Assembly: GCA_022560615.1 (NCBI GenBank)
Contig: JADFSR010000032.1
Location: 1 to 49,661 of the forward strand
DNA: 49,661 nucleotides
Reading direction: 5' to 3'
DNA from: Gemmatimonadota bacterium
Lineage (GTDB): Bacteria; Gemmatimonadota; Gemmatimonadetes; Longimicrobiales; Gaopeijiaceae
Below, one piece after another: positions 25,980 to 33,656 of the stretch. Positions within the stretch are counted from its first letter, which is position 1, and each line of letters starts with the position of its first letter. Below the pieces are notes generated by a model, which had not been told where the DNA came from, did not search any database, and saw only the letters and a list, made by a program, of their open reading frames with translations. A program made the translations under genes and the position numbers.

Positions 25980-26872
25980 AGGATCGCCGGCGCTACGCGC
26001 TGGCCCTCGTCTCGCTCTTCGCACTGAGCGCTTGCGGCGGAGAGTCGTCGGAAGCCGCGACGGACGGTACTTCTGCCACAACGCCGCCGGTCACCTCGGC
26101 GGCTCAATCCGTCGCGATCCGGCTCTGGGCGGAGGGTCAGCCGGCCTTCGGCATCTTCGTGCCAAGTGAGCGCCCGCGCGGCGAGCGTGGGCCGGCCGGT
26201 GAGCGCCCGCCCGCGCTATACACCACCGAGGGCGGCACCGAGCTCGGCCGCAACGACTTGCTGGACTACCTGTTCCTGAACCTCGAGGGGTCGTACGACG
26301 CCGAGGCTATATCCGCTATCTCCAGCGGGCTCGGCAACGAGGGGACTTCTGAGAGGAAGACCTTGCTCGTGCGCATTCCGCCGATCTCGGCGGACGGCCC
26401 CGAGGCGGCGCGGGCGCGCGTCGTCGAGGCGCTCGAGCGCGGCGCGGACGGCGTCGTATTGCCACACGTGCGCAGTGCCGAAGAAGCGGCGCTCGCGGTG
26501 AGCTTCTTCACGGACGCGGGAGCCGACGTGTGGTCGCCCACGAACCCGACGGGGACCACGATCGCGATGATCATGATCGAAGATCCTGGCGCGTTGGCGG
26601 AGGTTCGGGCGATAGCGGATACGCCAGGGTACAGCGTTCTCGCCTGTGGCATCGGCAGTCTGACCCGTGCGCTCGACGGCGACCGGGAAGCCGCCGAGGC
26701 CGGGAACCTGGAGGTGCTCGGGCACGCGACACGGATCGGTATGCCGGACATGATTACCGCCAACAGCGACGACGTAGCACGCCGGATCGAGGAGGGATTC
26801 CTGGGACTGCTCATGAACGGACCCCAGGCCGACGAGGCGATCAGGGTCGGGCGGGCGGCGGTGGGGCGCTAG
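25967..26872 (+). CDS. HpcH/HpaI aldolase-family lipoprotein
   Basis: 301 residues from the GTG at 25967, 13 bases inside the DinB gene. The first residues form a lipoprotein signal (LALVSLFALSAC). The mature protein has the TIM-barrel signature of HpcH/HpaI aldolases and citrate-lyase beta relatives: GADGVVLPHVRSAEEA, MIMIEDPGALAEVRAIADTP and a final helix before GR. Normally these are cytoplasmic enzymes cleaving 2-keto-3-deoxy acids with a divalent metal, so an exported lipid-anchored member is unusual. The last 23 codons are repeated at 33538, where they end against the aminotransferase gene. Confidence 0.8.
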   Translation: MVQIEDRRRYALALVSLFALSACGGESSEAATDGTSATTPPVTSAAQSVAIRLWAEGQPAFGIFVPSERPRGERGPAGERPPALYTTEGGTELGRNDLLDYLFLNLEGSYDAEAISAISSGLGNEGTSERKTLLVRIPPISADGPEAARARVVEALERGADGVVLPHVRSAEEAALAVSFFTDAGADVWSPTNPTGTTIAMIMIEDPGALAEVRAIADTPGYSVLACGIGSLTRALDGDREAAEAGNLEVLGHATRIGMPDMITANSDDVARRIEEGFLGLLMNGPQADEAIRVGRAAVGR

Positions 26873-26921
26873 CCCGTTGCCGCGTCCACCCCGATCCGGA
26901 GCGCCTCCACGATCCGGGGAA
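26803..26921 (+). repeat. direct repeat L (119 bp), left end of inserted block
   Basis: Matches 33538-33656 with five mismatches, all within the aldolase tail; the last 49 bases are identical. It holds the aldolase C-terminus and stop plus, on the other strand, the last 16 codons of the aminotransferase (PRIVEALRIGVDAATG). This shows the two genes were once adjacent tail to tail. Confidence 0.85.
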
Positions 26922-26992
26922 TGGCTGAGGATCCCTCCCAGCCGTTCTAGCCGGAAGTCGCGCGGGCGCGCACCGACGGCCGGGTACAGAGG

Positions 26993-28729
26993 CTACCGAT
27001 CGAACCTGTTCAGTAACCGCTGAAACCGCGGATAATCGCGCAGGGGATCGAAGCGCGCGCCGTGATGAATGTAGACCAGCGCACCGTTGCGCTGCTCGAA
27101 GGCCAATTCCAATTGGTCGATGGCTTCCTCGTATTCACCAAGACCGATATGAACCAGAGCGAGGTCGGACGCGGCTGCCAGGTCGCTCTGGCGGAGCTCC
27201 TCCCGTAGGCGACGGGCCTCATCGAGGCTGCCCATCCGGGCATGGATGTACGCGAGTTGCGAGACATACAGCGGAGCCCGCCCGGAAAGCTCCACCGCGG
27301 TTCGGCTCAGGTCCAGGGCACGCTGTAACTCGCCTTGCTCCACATAGGCCCAGGCCGGCCAGGCCACCAGCACGGGGTCACCCCTGTCCAATGCCAGGGC
27401 CTTGTCGAAGGCTTCGATGGCCGCGTCGAAATCCCGCGCCAGCAAGTAGATCTGGCCCAGCGCGTGGTTCGCGGAAGTGTTGAGCGGGTCGAGTTCGATG
27501 GCCTTGAGAGTAGGTGGCAGAGCATCCTCGAAGCGCCCCGATTCTCCCAACAGCCATGAGCTGTGAATCAGGGCCTTGACGCTGCCCGGGTTCAGCTCCA
27601 GCGCTCTTTGTAGCTCCAGTTCGGCCGCCGCCCGATCGAACTCCAGGTAATACAGCACCCCGGCCATCGCCACGTGCGCCTCGGCCAGTTGCTCGTCCAG
27701 CTCCACCGCCCTCTGCGCGGCGGCTTTCGATTCCTCGTAGACGTCCAGTGGCAGGACGTAATTGAAGAAAGCGCTGTACTGGAGGCACAGCGCTAGCTCC
27801 GCTTGAGCCGGGGCATAGGCCGGATCGAGCCGGGAGGCCTCGCGCATCAGGTCGATACCCTGTTGCATCTCCTGTGGACTCCAGTTTTCACACAGGTAAC
27901 GCCCTTGCAGGTAGCGTTCATATGCAGCCGGGCTCACCGTCCGGCTCGCGCTGAGTCGTGACGCTTCTTCCGGCGTCACCTCGACCCGGATCTGTGCCAC
28001 GATCTCCCGCGCCACCTCGCCGTAGAGCGCCAGGATATCGGTCAATTCGCGATCGTAGTTCTCGGCCCACAGGTGGCGGTCGGTGCCGGCCTCGATCAAT
28101 TGGGCAGTGACCCGCACGGTACTGCCGGCACGCAGCACGGAGCCCGTGACCACGGCGTCGACGCCCAGTTCACGTGCGATCTGCCGCAGCGATTTCTCGG
28201 AATCCTTGTAGGCCATGGCCGAGATGCGCGAGATCACGCTCAGGGCTTCGACCTTGGAAAGCTCGGTGATCAGCGCCTCGTGCATGCCGGACACGAAATA
28301 GGCCTGGGCCGGGTCGTTGGTCAGATCATCCAGAGGCAGCACCACGATCGCGTCGATCCGGGACGGCGATCCCGCACTCCCGGATCCGCCGTCCCAGTCA
28401 CGCGAGTACAGGGCGTAGCCTGCGGCGGTGAGCAGCGCCAGCGCGATGAGGGCATCGAGCTTGTATGACCGTGAACCCTGTGTTGCAGTTTCCCCTGGCC
28501 CGTCTTCACGGCGCAAGCCCTCCGGGGTCAATTGGAAGGCCCAGGCCAGCACCAGGGCGACCGGAAAGCCCAGCACCAGCAGGACGAATATCAGGCTGCC
28601 GGTCCATTCAGGCAGGGGCAGGAAATCCATGAACACGTCCGCCACCTGCAACACCAGCCAGCTGACTACGAGGTACAGCGCGGGGACCCGGTACACCTTT
28701 CGGCGTTTCAACTCATCGAAGAATGACAT
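26993..28729 (-). CDS. membrane TolB/FlgO-like plus TPR protein
   Basis: 578 residues from the ATG at 28729, with AAGGA upstream. It starts MSFFDELKRRKVYRVPALYL, the opening of a family common in gammaproteobacteria where it is often mislabelled adenylate cyclase. Two helices (about 15-33 and 43-64) and a third near 95 are followed by a TolB/FlgO-like domain (IDAIVVLPLDDLTNDPAQAY to HLWAENYDREL, about 125-235). From about 265 to the end are TPR repeats (for example AAAELELQRALELNPGSVKA). No cyclase or kinase domain is attached. It lies in the inserted block and may have been acquired with it. Confidence 0.82.
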   Translation of the reverse strand: MSFFDELKRRKVYRVPALYLVVSWLVLQVADVFMDFLPLPEWTGSLIFVLLVLGFPVALVLAWAFQLTPEGLRREDGPGETATQGSRSYKLDALIALALLTAAGYALYSRDWDGGSGSAGSPSRIDAIVVLPLDDLTNDPAQAYFVSGMHEALITELSKVEALSVISRISAMAYKDSEKSLRQIARELGVDAVVTGSVLRAGSTVRVTAQLIEAGTDRHLWAENYDRELTDILALYGEVAREIVAQIRVEVTPEEASRLSASRTVSPAAYERYLQGRYLCENWSPQEMQQGIDLMREASRLDPAYAPAQAELALCLQYSAFFNYVLPLDVYEESKAAAQRAVELDEQLAEAHVAMAGVLYYLEFDRAAAELELQRALELNPGSVKALIHSSWLLGESGRFEDALPPTLKAIELDPLNTSANHALGQIYLLARDFDAAIEAFDKALALDRGDPVLVAWPAWAYVEQGELQRALDLSRTAVELSGRAPLYVSQLAYIHARMGSLDEARRLREELRQSDLAAASDLALVHIGLGEYEEAIDQLELAFEQRNGALVYIHHGARFDPLRDYPRFQRLLNRFDR

Positions 28730-28818
28730 CCAGATCCTTGTCGCTCGGCGGCTGGGCGATCAAACCTTTTCATTGCAGCCTAGACGTTACAGGCGCCAGA
28801 CCGTATTAGCCAAGTTCA

Positions 28819-28842
28819 CGGAAGACCCTTAGCTGTCTTCCG
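28819..28842 (-). terminator. hairpin at end of cupredoxin-like gene
   Basis: CGGAAGAC at 28819-28826 pairs with GTCTTCCG at 28835-28842 around an eight-base loop spanning the stop codon of the gene ending at 28829. No T tract. It may separate this gene from the TPR gene downstream. Confidence 0.35.
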
Positions 28843-29779
28843 GCCCAATGCTGAAGAGCTTCAACATGCCCTTATCTGAGGAGCCCGGGACCTCGGAGAC
28901 CCACGCGTAATCGCCACTCTCGAGCACCACGGTGAAGTAGCCGGTGGTGCCGGCCGGCATCTCATTGCTGCCGCCCAGGAACACGGCGGGAGCGGGGGTC
29001 TGGAGGCCCATGGGCTGCCTCCAGTCCATCCACCGCTCCAGCTCCGCGATGTCCACGTCGTCGGTGATGCGTACCAGATGGATGTCATGTTCGACGAAAT
29101 TCTCGTGGACGGTCTGATCAACGAAGCGCACGGCCACCGTATGCTCCCCGGGAACCAGCTTTCCCTCCACCTCGATCCCACCTGCTGTGGAGATCTCGAT
29201 CTGAATGGTAGAGCTGGGCTCCACGGCTTCCGACGACTCGTCGGTGACCGTGAACTCGTGAACCATACCGTTGATCGAGGGGTCAGGGTTGTAGCTGTGG
29301 AAGACGCCGTTGGTCTTCACATAGCACTCCAACAGGTAGGTGCCTGGCTCCAGAAAGACCGTGGCCTGGCTGGTGCGGCCTGGCGACGTGAGTCCGGGGC
29401 CACCCAGGAAGACGATCTCGCCGAACCAGGCGGGGAGATCTCCGAATCTCCGGAGCGCAGCGTCGACCTCGCCTGCGCTCAGAAGATCCAAACCGTCCTG
29501 GAACACCGGGGCGACCTCTGCCTGCTGCGACTCGATCCCCTGACCATCAGGGAGCCGCTCCACCACCGCGAAGTGGATCATCGGGGTTTCGTTCCTGAAG
29601 CGGAACGTCGTCCATCCTGATGGGATCTCGTCGGGCGCAACCAATGTCATGCCGCGAGCGATGACATCGACGACACCCGGGGTGTCCGCCGGGTCGAGAG
29701 ATTCCGATGGGCTGTCGTCGCGCGGAGCGCATGCTCCGGCCAATAAGAGCAGGGCGGTCGCGAGTCCGATTCGCTTCAT
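28829..29779 (-). CDS. lipoprotein with two cupredoxin-like domains
   Basis: 316 residues from the ATG at 29779, with GGAGG eight bases upstream. Signal peptide with lipobox LAGAC. The mature part has two similar beta-sandwich halves. The first has PSGWTTFRFRNETPMIHFAV and EPGTYLLECYVKTNGVFHSY; the second has GEHTVAVRFVDQTVHENFVE, HDIHLVRI and TGYFTVVLESGDYAWVSEVP. The layout, a beta sandwich with His near the end of one strand and Cys in a C-terminal loop, recalls cupredoxins. The Cys-x-His-Met copper set is complete in neither half, so binding is not certain. Possibly an envelope protein sensing or binding small ligands. It sits upstream of the TPR gene on the same strand. Confidence 0.65.
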   Translation of the reverse strand: MKRIGLATALLLLAGACAPRDDSPSESLDPADTPGVVDVIARGMTLVAPDEIPSGWTTFRFRNETPMIHFAVVERLPDGQGIESQQAEVAPVFQDGLDLLSAGEVDAALRRFGDLPAWFGEIVFLGGPGLTSPGRTSQATVFLEPGTYLLECYVKTNGVFHSYNPDPSINGMVHEFTVTDESSEAVEPSSTIQIEISTAGGIEVEGKLVPGEHTVAVRFVDQTVHENFVEHDIHLVRITDDVDIAELERWMDWRQPMGLQTPAPAVFLGGSNEMPAGTTGYFTVVLESGDYAWVSEVPGSSDKGMLKLFSIGPEDS

Positions 29780-30060
29780 CCAGGCATCCTCCGGTGTTGA
29801 TCATTCCCACAGGGCGGCAATCGATATGGGAGGAGGGATAAGGAATTCAACCGCGGTACGAAAGCGGAAGGGATGGCACCACCTGTCATCCGCCAGTTCC
29901 GGTGGCGTGGAGCTTCGCTAGCTTCGCGACCCCTTCCTCGAGATCGGACTTTGCCGTGCGTAGGACCCAGGTCCCGCACGAAGAACTCCTTCCTCACCGG
30001 TTCCGTCGCGCGCCCCCGATGTCTCAGCGCCGGTTGCTACTCGACTCCGGGATCGACCTT

Positions 30061-30133
30061 TCCGGAGCGCCTCCACGATCCGGGGAACCTGCGCCTCCGG
30101 CGTGGCGCACAGCGCCACCCTCACCGCACCCTC
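30061..30133 (-). repeat. direct repeat T (73 bp), aminotransferase tail fragment
   Basis: Identical over all 73 bases to 33630-33702, the C-terminal coding part of the intact aminotransferase (RVALCATPEAQVPRIVEALR). It overlaps the L repeat over a 27-base core. It has no gene around it and marks a third boundary inside the inserted block. Confidence 0.85.
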
Positions 30134-30137
30134 ACGT

Positions 30138-30203
30138 CGCGTGCTCCGCTACTTCCGCACGCACGGCCTACTCGACGGTGACTTACTCCTCGATCAGACC
30201 TGA
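30138..30203 (+). pseudogene. possible IS91-type transposase fragment
   Basis: Directly after the T repeat ends, 21 codons read RVLRYFRTHGLLDGD and so on to a TGA. The pattern R-R-V-L-R-x-F-x-x-x-G-L-L-x-x-D is found in the middle of IS91/IS801-type transposases. It is too short for more than a suggestion. Confidence 0.3.
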
Positions 30204-30243
30204 GCGCCACCTTCGACCCCACGCTTGCCGATCCCGGCCCTTT

Positions 30244-30489
30244 CTAGTCCGTCGCTTCCAGCCTCTTGGGGTCGTAGGTCTCGCCGCTGCGCCACAGCGC
30301 CAGCATGATCGAGCCGATCTGTCGCGCGATGGTCTGCTTCGCAAGGTTCGGTTTCGTGCCGCCGTCCAACAGGCTCTGGTAGTGGTCGCCGCACCCTTGA
30401 ACACGCGCTTCAGCGTGTGGTTGAAGTTCCGGTTCAGGCGCCGCGTCTGCTGTACCGGTCTCCTCACTCACCGCCCGCTCGCTTCCCAC
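30244..30489 (-). pseudogene. IS110-family transposase C-terminal remnant
   Basis: On the minus strand one frame reads LNRNFNHTLKRVFKGAATT, then a one-base shift gives HYQSLLDGGTKPNLAKQTIA followed by RQIGSIMLALWRSGETYDP and KRLEATD before a stop at 30244. This is the C-terminal end of IS110/IS1111-type DEDD transposases (L-K-x-V-F-K-G-A-A, T-K-P-N-L-A-K, x-W-x-x-x-x-x-Y-D-P). The catalytic N-terminal part is absent, so the element is dead. Confidence 0.7.
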
Positions 30490-30876
30490 ACCCAGTCCGA
30501 CGAGGTCCGCGTCACCACGCGAGCCCGCAATACGACCAGAAATTGCCGCGGCTCTGGAATCGATATGGCGTCGCCTCGGCGAGCATCCTCTTCTCGGCCT
30601 TCACCCGCAGAGCCGCGAGCGCGAGGTGAACGCCTCTTCACTTTTGGGGCTGCTTTGCTGCTGATCCAAACCAGTAGCGGACGCCGTGCCTCCCATGATG
30701 CCTATCCATGCAAGGGCAGGTGAGAGCCGACGGGGGCGGGAGGGACGGCACCCTCGGGTTCAGGTGAGAGCAGCAGGAGCAACAGGGACCGACGAGGTAA
30801 GGTGAGGGCGTACTATCAGTTTGACCATCAGTCGTGATACTCGCGCCCCTCACATCTTTCCCGCATCTTGCGTTTC

Positions 30877-30938
30877 ATGCCGACCCCATGAACCAACTGA
30901 ACGCAGCCCTCGAACGCGTGGTATCACGTGGGGCCTAG
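30877..30938 (+). pseudogene. Ser/Thr kinase N-terminal remnant (2 of 4)
   Basis: After ATG-CC the frame GAC-CCC-ATG-AAC reads DPMNQLNAALERVVSRGA and stops at 30936. It equals the kinase leader D-P-x-x-x-L-N-A-A-L-E with one base missing just after the ATG. The bases before the ATG (CCGCATCTT) also match those before the remnant at 957, suggesting a shared 5' leader. It is followed at once by the TPR gene at 30993. Confidence 0.5.
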
Positions 30939-30992
30939 TGTCCTTTCGTGGCTCTCGAAGGATTGCAGCATGTTGGTGGACAGGTAGGAAGC

Positions 30993-33281
30993 ATGGAACC
31001 TTCGCCGCATAGTTTCTTCCGCAGCCTCCGCGAGCGGAAGATCGTCCAGTGGCTCGTAGTTTACCTCACGGGCTCGTGGGCAACGTTGGAGGTTGTCGCC
31101 ACGCTCGCGGAAACGGTTCAGTTCCTGGAATCCGTCCAAGCGATGCTGCCGATTCTGATCGCACTGGGGATCCCAGTGGTGCTGGTGCTCGCCTGGTACC
31201 ACGGCGAGAAGGGACGACAGCGCTTTAGCGGGGCCGAGCTGGTGATTCTGGCGACGCTTCTGGCTGGCCTTGGCGGTGTATTCACGTTGTTCAGCGGCGG
31301 CCGCGCGTACCGGCCACGGGCTGGCACCGCCACGGTACTCGGCGCGGACTTCGAGCCCGCGCCGGCCATCGCCGTGCTGCCGAGTGTCGCCGCAGGTGCG
31401 GGTGCCGAAGACATTGGCGAAGGCATCGTGAGCGTGCTTTCGTCTGGTCTGGACGCCGTGTCGGGGTGGCGGGCCGTGAGCCCCCGAACCGTGCGGGCGC
31501 GGTGGGCCGAGCGTGTCCCGGAGGGCGGTACGGCCGATGAGTCCACAGCTCTCGAGATCGCCGTGGCGACCGGTGCGACGTACGCCGTCCTCCCGACTAC
31601 GACCGTGCTGGGGAGTGTGGTACGCGTCTCCGTCGACATCTACGATCTCAGAAATCCGGGAGCGGCCGCGTGGTCGATCGAGCGCTCTGGGAACCCCGGA
31701 GATCTTCTCCCGCTGGCGGATGGCCTGGCAGTGGAGATCCTCGGTGCGGTCCTCCAGGGGGAAGGGCAGATTCCCGCCGTCGACCTCTCGCGCACCACGA
31801 GTGAATCACCCGAGGCACTGCGCGCGTTCTTGCAGGGCGAGGTGCTCTACCGCGAATACCGTCTGGAAGACGCGCGAGACGCCTTCAACCTCGCGCTCGA
31901 TCACGACCCGACCTTCGCCCGCGCACACTATCGGCTGATGGAAGTCCACGGCTGGGGCGCGACGATGTCAGATCCACTTGTCCTGCGACATCAGCGTCTC
32001 GCGCGGGAGAACATCGGCCGCCTCACCAACCGCGAGGCTTTGGTGATTCAGGGGCTCACGGAGCCCGATCTGCGAGACCGGTTTCGACTGCTCGAGGAAG
32101 CCGTCGCGAGGTACCCCGACGACGCGACCGCTTGGTACTGGCTGGGCGAGCAGCGCTTACACAACGTTGGGGGGCTCGCGAACGCTCTGGAGCTCGAAGA
32201 GCCGTTTCTGACCGCGATCCAGCTCGATCCCGGACGGGCCGCGCTATATCCGCATGCGGTGTTACTCGCATTCACGGAACGCGCGGACAGTGCTCTGGCG
32301 ACGGAGCTGGTGAGCGCCTTTGTGGACGCGTCATCAGGTGTGACCGGCCCGCCCATGCCCGACATGGACCCGCGGGGTGCACAACTCGCTTTGGATCTCG
32401 CGTTCGGAGACGAGACGGCGCGTGAAGCGGCCTGGATCCAAGTCGATGCCGAGGTCGGTGGAGCCACGGCGGCGCTCTTGATCGTGGGCTACCTCTACCA
32501 TCCTCATCACTATGAGAAAGCCCGGCGGGTTGCTGCCGTTCTGGGGGATCGCCCGATGCCCACCCTCGACCTGTTCGACGCGGACCTCCAATGGCGTGGC
32601 CACGTTCGCGAGGGCCTCTCTAACCTAGATGACGTCTTGACGGATCGAGAGGTCATCTCACTGCACGACGCCTTCGTCATGGGACTTGCCTCCGCCATCC
32701 CCCGGGATCTGCTCCTCGAACACTTCGGACCAGCAGAGATTCACGAGGGTGCCGGGCAGAGACGGCTGGCCATGGCCGGCATGTGGGCGGCGGACGATGG
32801 ACGGTGGGAAGACCACCGACAGGTCATCGAGCTTCTGACGGAGGCCTCTGAGGTGAGCGACGCGCCGGACAACGTCGATCGATTGGGGCTCGATGTAGTC
32901 GAGGCTTACGGGACTTTGCGACGTGGCGAACCGGCTTCGGCGCTACCCGCGCTCGTCGAGTTGGTGACGTCCGGACGCCGCGACACGCGCAGCACGATGT
33001 GGGCGCTGGGAGAGGCCTACACCGCGCTCGGCCGATGGGCGGATGCCGAGCGGGTGTTTAGGACGTCCGCCTGGGCCGGCCTCCTACGGCCGTTTGCGGC
33101 TTATCCCATGGTCCGGCTCAGGCTCGCACACGTCCTTGAAGCCCAGAACAGGGTGGCTGAGGCGGTCGAGGCATACGCGTACTTTGTGGAGCACTGGGCG
33201 ACTGCCGACCCCGAGCTACAACCGATCGTCCAGGATGCCCGCGACGCGATCGCCAGGCTGAGCGGAGGGGCTGGCCGGTAG
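30993..33281 (+). CDS. membrane TolB-like plus TPR protein
   Basis: 762 residues from the ATG at 30993, with AGGAAG upstream; an upstream ATG at 30948 adds 15 atypical residues. The start SFFRSLRERKIVQWLVVYL leads into two or three membrane helices (about 19-37, 51-70, 80-99). A TolB/FlgO-like domain follows (about 120-235, with PAIAVLPSVAAGAGAEDIGE and DIYDLRNPGAAAWS), then a long helical TPR region (ALRAFLQGEVLYREYRLEDA, ALDHDPTFARAHYRLMEVHG). The same layout is usually the C-terminal half of kinase-TPR proteins in this phylum. Kinase-start remnants flank it on both sides, so it may be the surviving tail of such a gene that gained its own membrane start. Confidence 0.8.
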   Translation: MEPSPHSFFRSLRERKIVQWLVVYLTGSWATLEVVATLAETVQFLESVQAMLPILIALGIPVVLVLAWYHGEKGRQRFSGAELVILATLLAGLGGVFTLFSGGRAYRPRAGTATVLGADFEPAPAIAVLPSVAAGAGAEDIGEGIVSVLSSGLDAVSGWRAVSPRTVRARWAERVPEGGTADESTALEIAVATGATYAVLPTTTVLGSVVRVSVDIYDLRNPGAAAWSIERSGNPGDLLPLADGLAVEILGAVLQGEGQIPAVDLSRTTSESPEALRAFLQGEVLYREYRLEDARDAFNLALDHDPTFARAHYRLMEVHGWGATMSDPLVLRHQRLARENIGRLTNREALVIQGLTEPDLRDRFRLLEEAVARYPDDATAWYWLGEQRLHNVGGLANALELEEPFLTAIQLDPGRAALYPHAVLLAFTERADSALATELVSAFVDASSGVTGPPMPDMDPRGAQLALDLAFGDETAREAAWIQVDAEVGGATAALLIVGYLYHPHHYEKARRVAAVLGDRPMPTLDLFDADLQWRGHVREGLSNLDDVLTDREVISLHDAFVMGLASAIPRDLLLEHFGPAEIHEGAGQRRLAMAGMWAADDGRWEDHRQVIELLTEASEVSDAPDNVDRLGLDVVEAYGTLRRGEPASALPALVELVTSGRRDTRSTMWALGEAYTALGRWADAERVFRTSAWAGLLRPFAAYPMVRLRLAHVLEAQNRVAEAVEAYAYFVEHWATADPELQPIVQDARDAIARLSGGAGR

Positions 33282-33293
33282 GGCTCCAGATTC

Positions 33294-33443
33294 ATGTCCG
33301 ATCCCCTCACCCACCTAGACGCGGCCCTCGAGAGCAGCTACCGCATCGAGCGTGAGCTCGGCGAAGGGGCTATTTCCGTCCGTCCTGTTTCAAAACTCAG
33401 CCCGGCAATCGGCCGATCGACGGGGTTCCAGAACCCGCCCTAG
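33294..33443 (+). pseudogene. Ser/Thr kinase N-terminal remnant (3 of 4)
   Basis: The best preserved of the kinase starts: MSDPLTHLDAALESSYRIER followed by ELGEGA, i.e. the leader and the beginning of the glycine-rich ATP loop (G-E-G-x). Right after GEGA the reading changes to unrelated residues and a TAG at 33441. The break lies inside the P-loop, so no kinase activity is possible. It directly follows the TPR gene on the same strand. Confidence 0.7.
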
Positions 33444-33537
33444 GGCCTGTCGTTCGACAGGAACGGTTGGGAGACATCCTCAGCCGTTACTATCGAGAAG
33501 CCGCCTGATCCGATCGATCGAATATTGGGACAGGACG

Positions 33538-33656
33538 GGGACTGCTCATGAACGGCCCCCGCGCCGACGAGGCGATCAGGGTCGGGCGGGCGGTGGCGGG
33601 GCGCTAGCCCGTTGCCGCGTCCACCCCGATCCGGAGCGCCTCCACGATCCGGGGAA
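33538..33656 (+). repeat. direct repeat R (119 bp), right end of inserted block
   Basis: Second copy of the aldolase tail, ending NGPRADEAIRVGRAVAGR and stop, with the aminotransferase 3' end on the other strand. The stop codons overlap as CTAG at 33604-33607. The aldolase part is only a fragment here and differs from the intact gene by five bases. Confidence 0.85.

Larger units (their letters stand above)
29780..30992. other. 1.2-kb debris zone between inserted genes
   Basis: No intact gene lies here. In order it holds an unassigned stretch, the 73-bp copy of the aminotransferase tail (30061-30133), a possible IS91-type fragment (30138-30203), an IS110-type transposase end (30244-30489), an unassigned stretch to 30876 and a kinase start remnant (30877-30938). 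The density of broken pieces marks repeated insertion and deletion. Confidence 0.6.
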
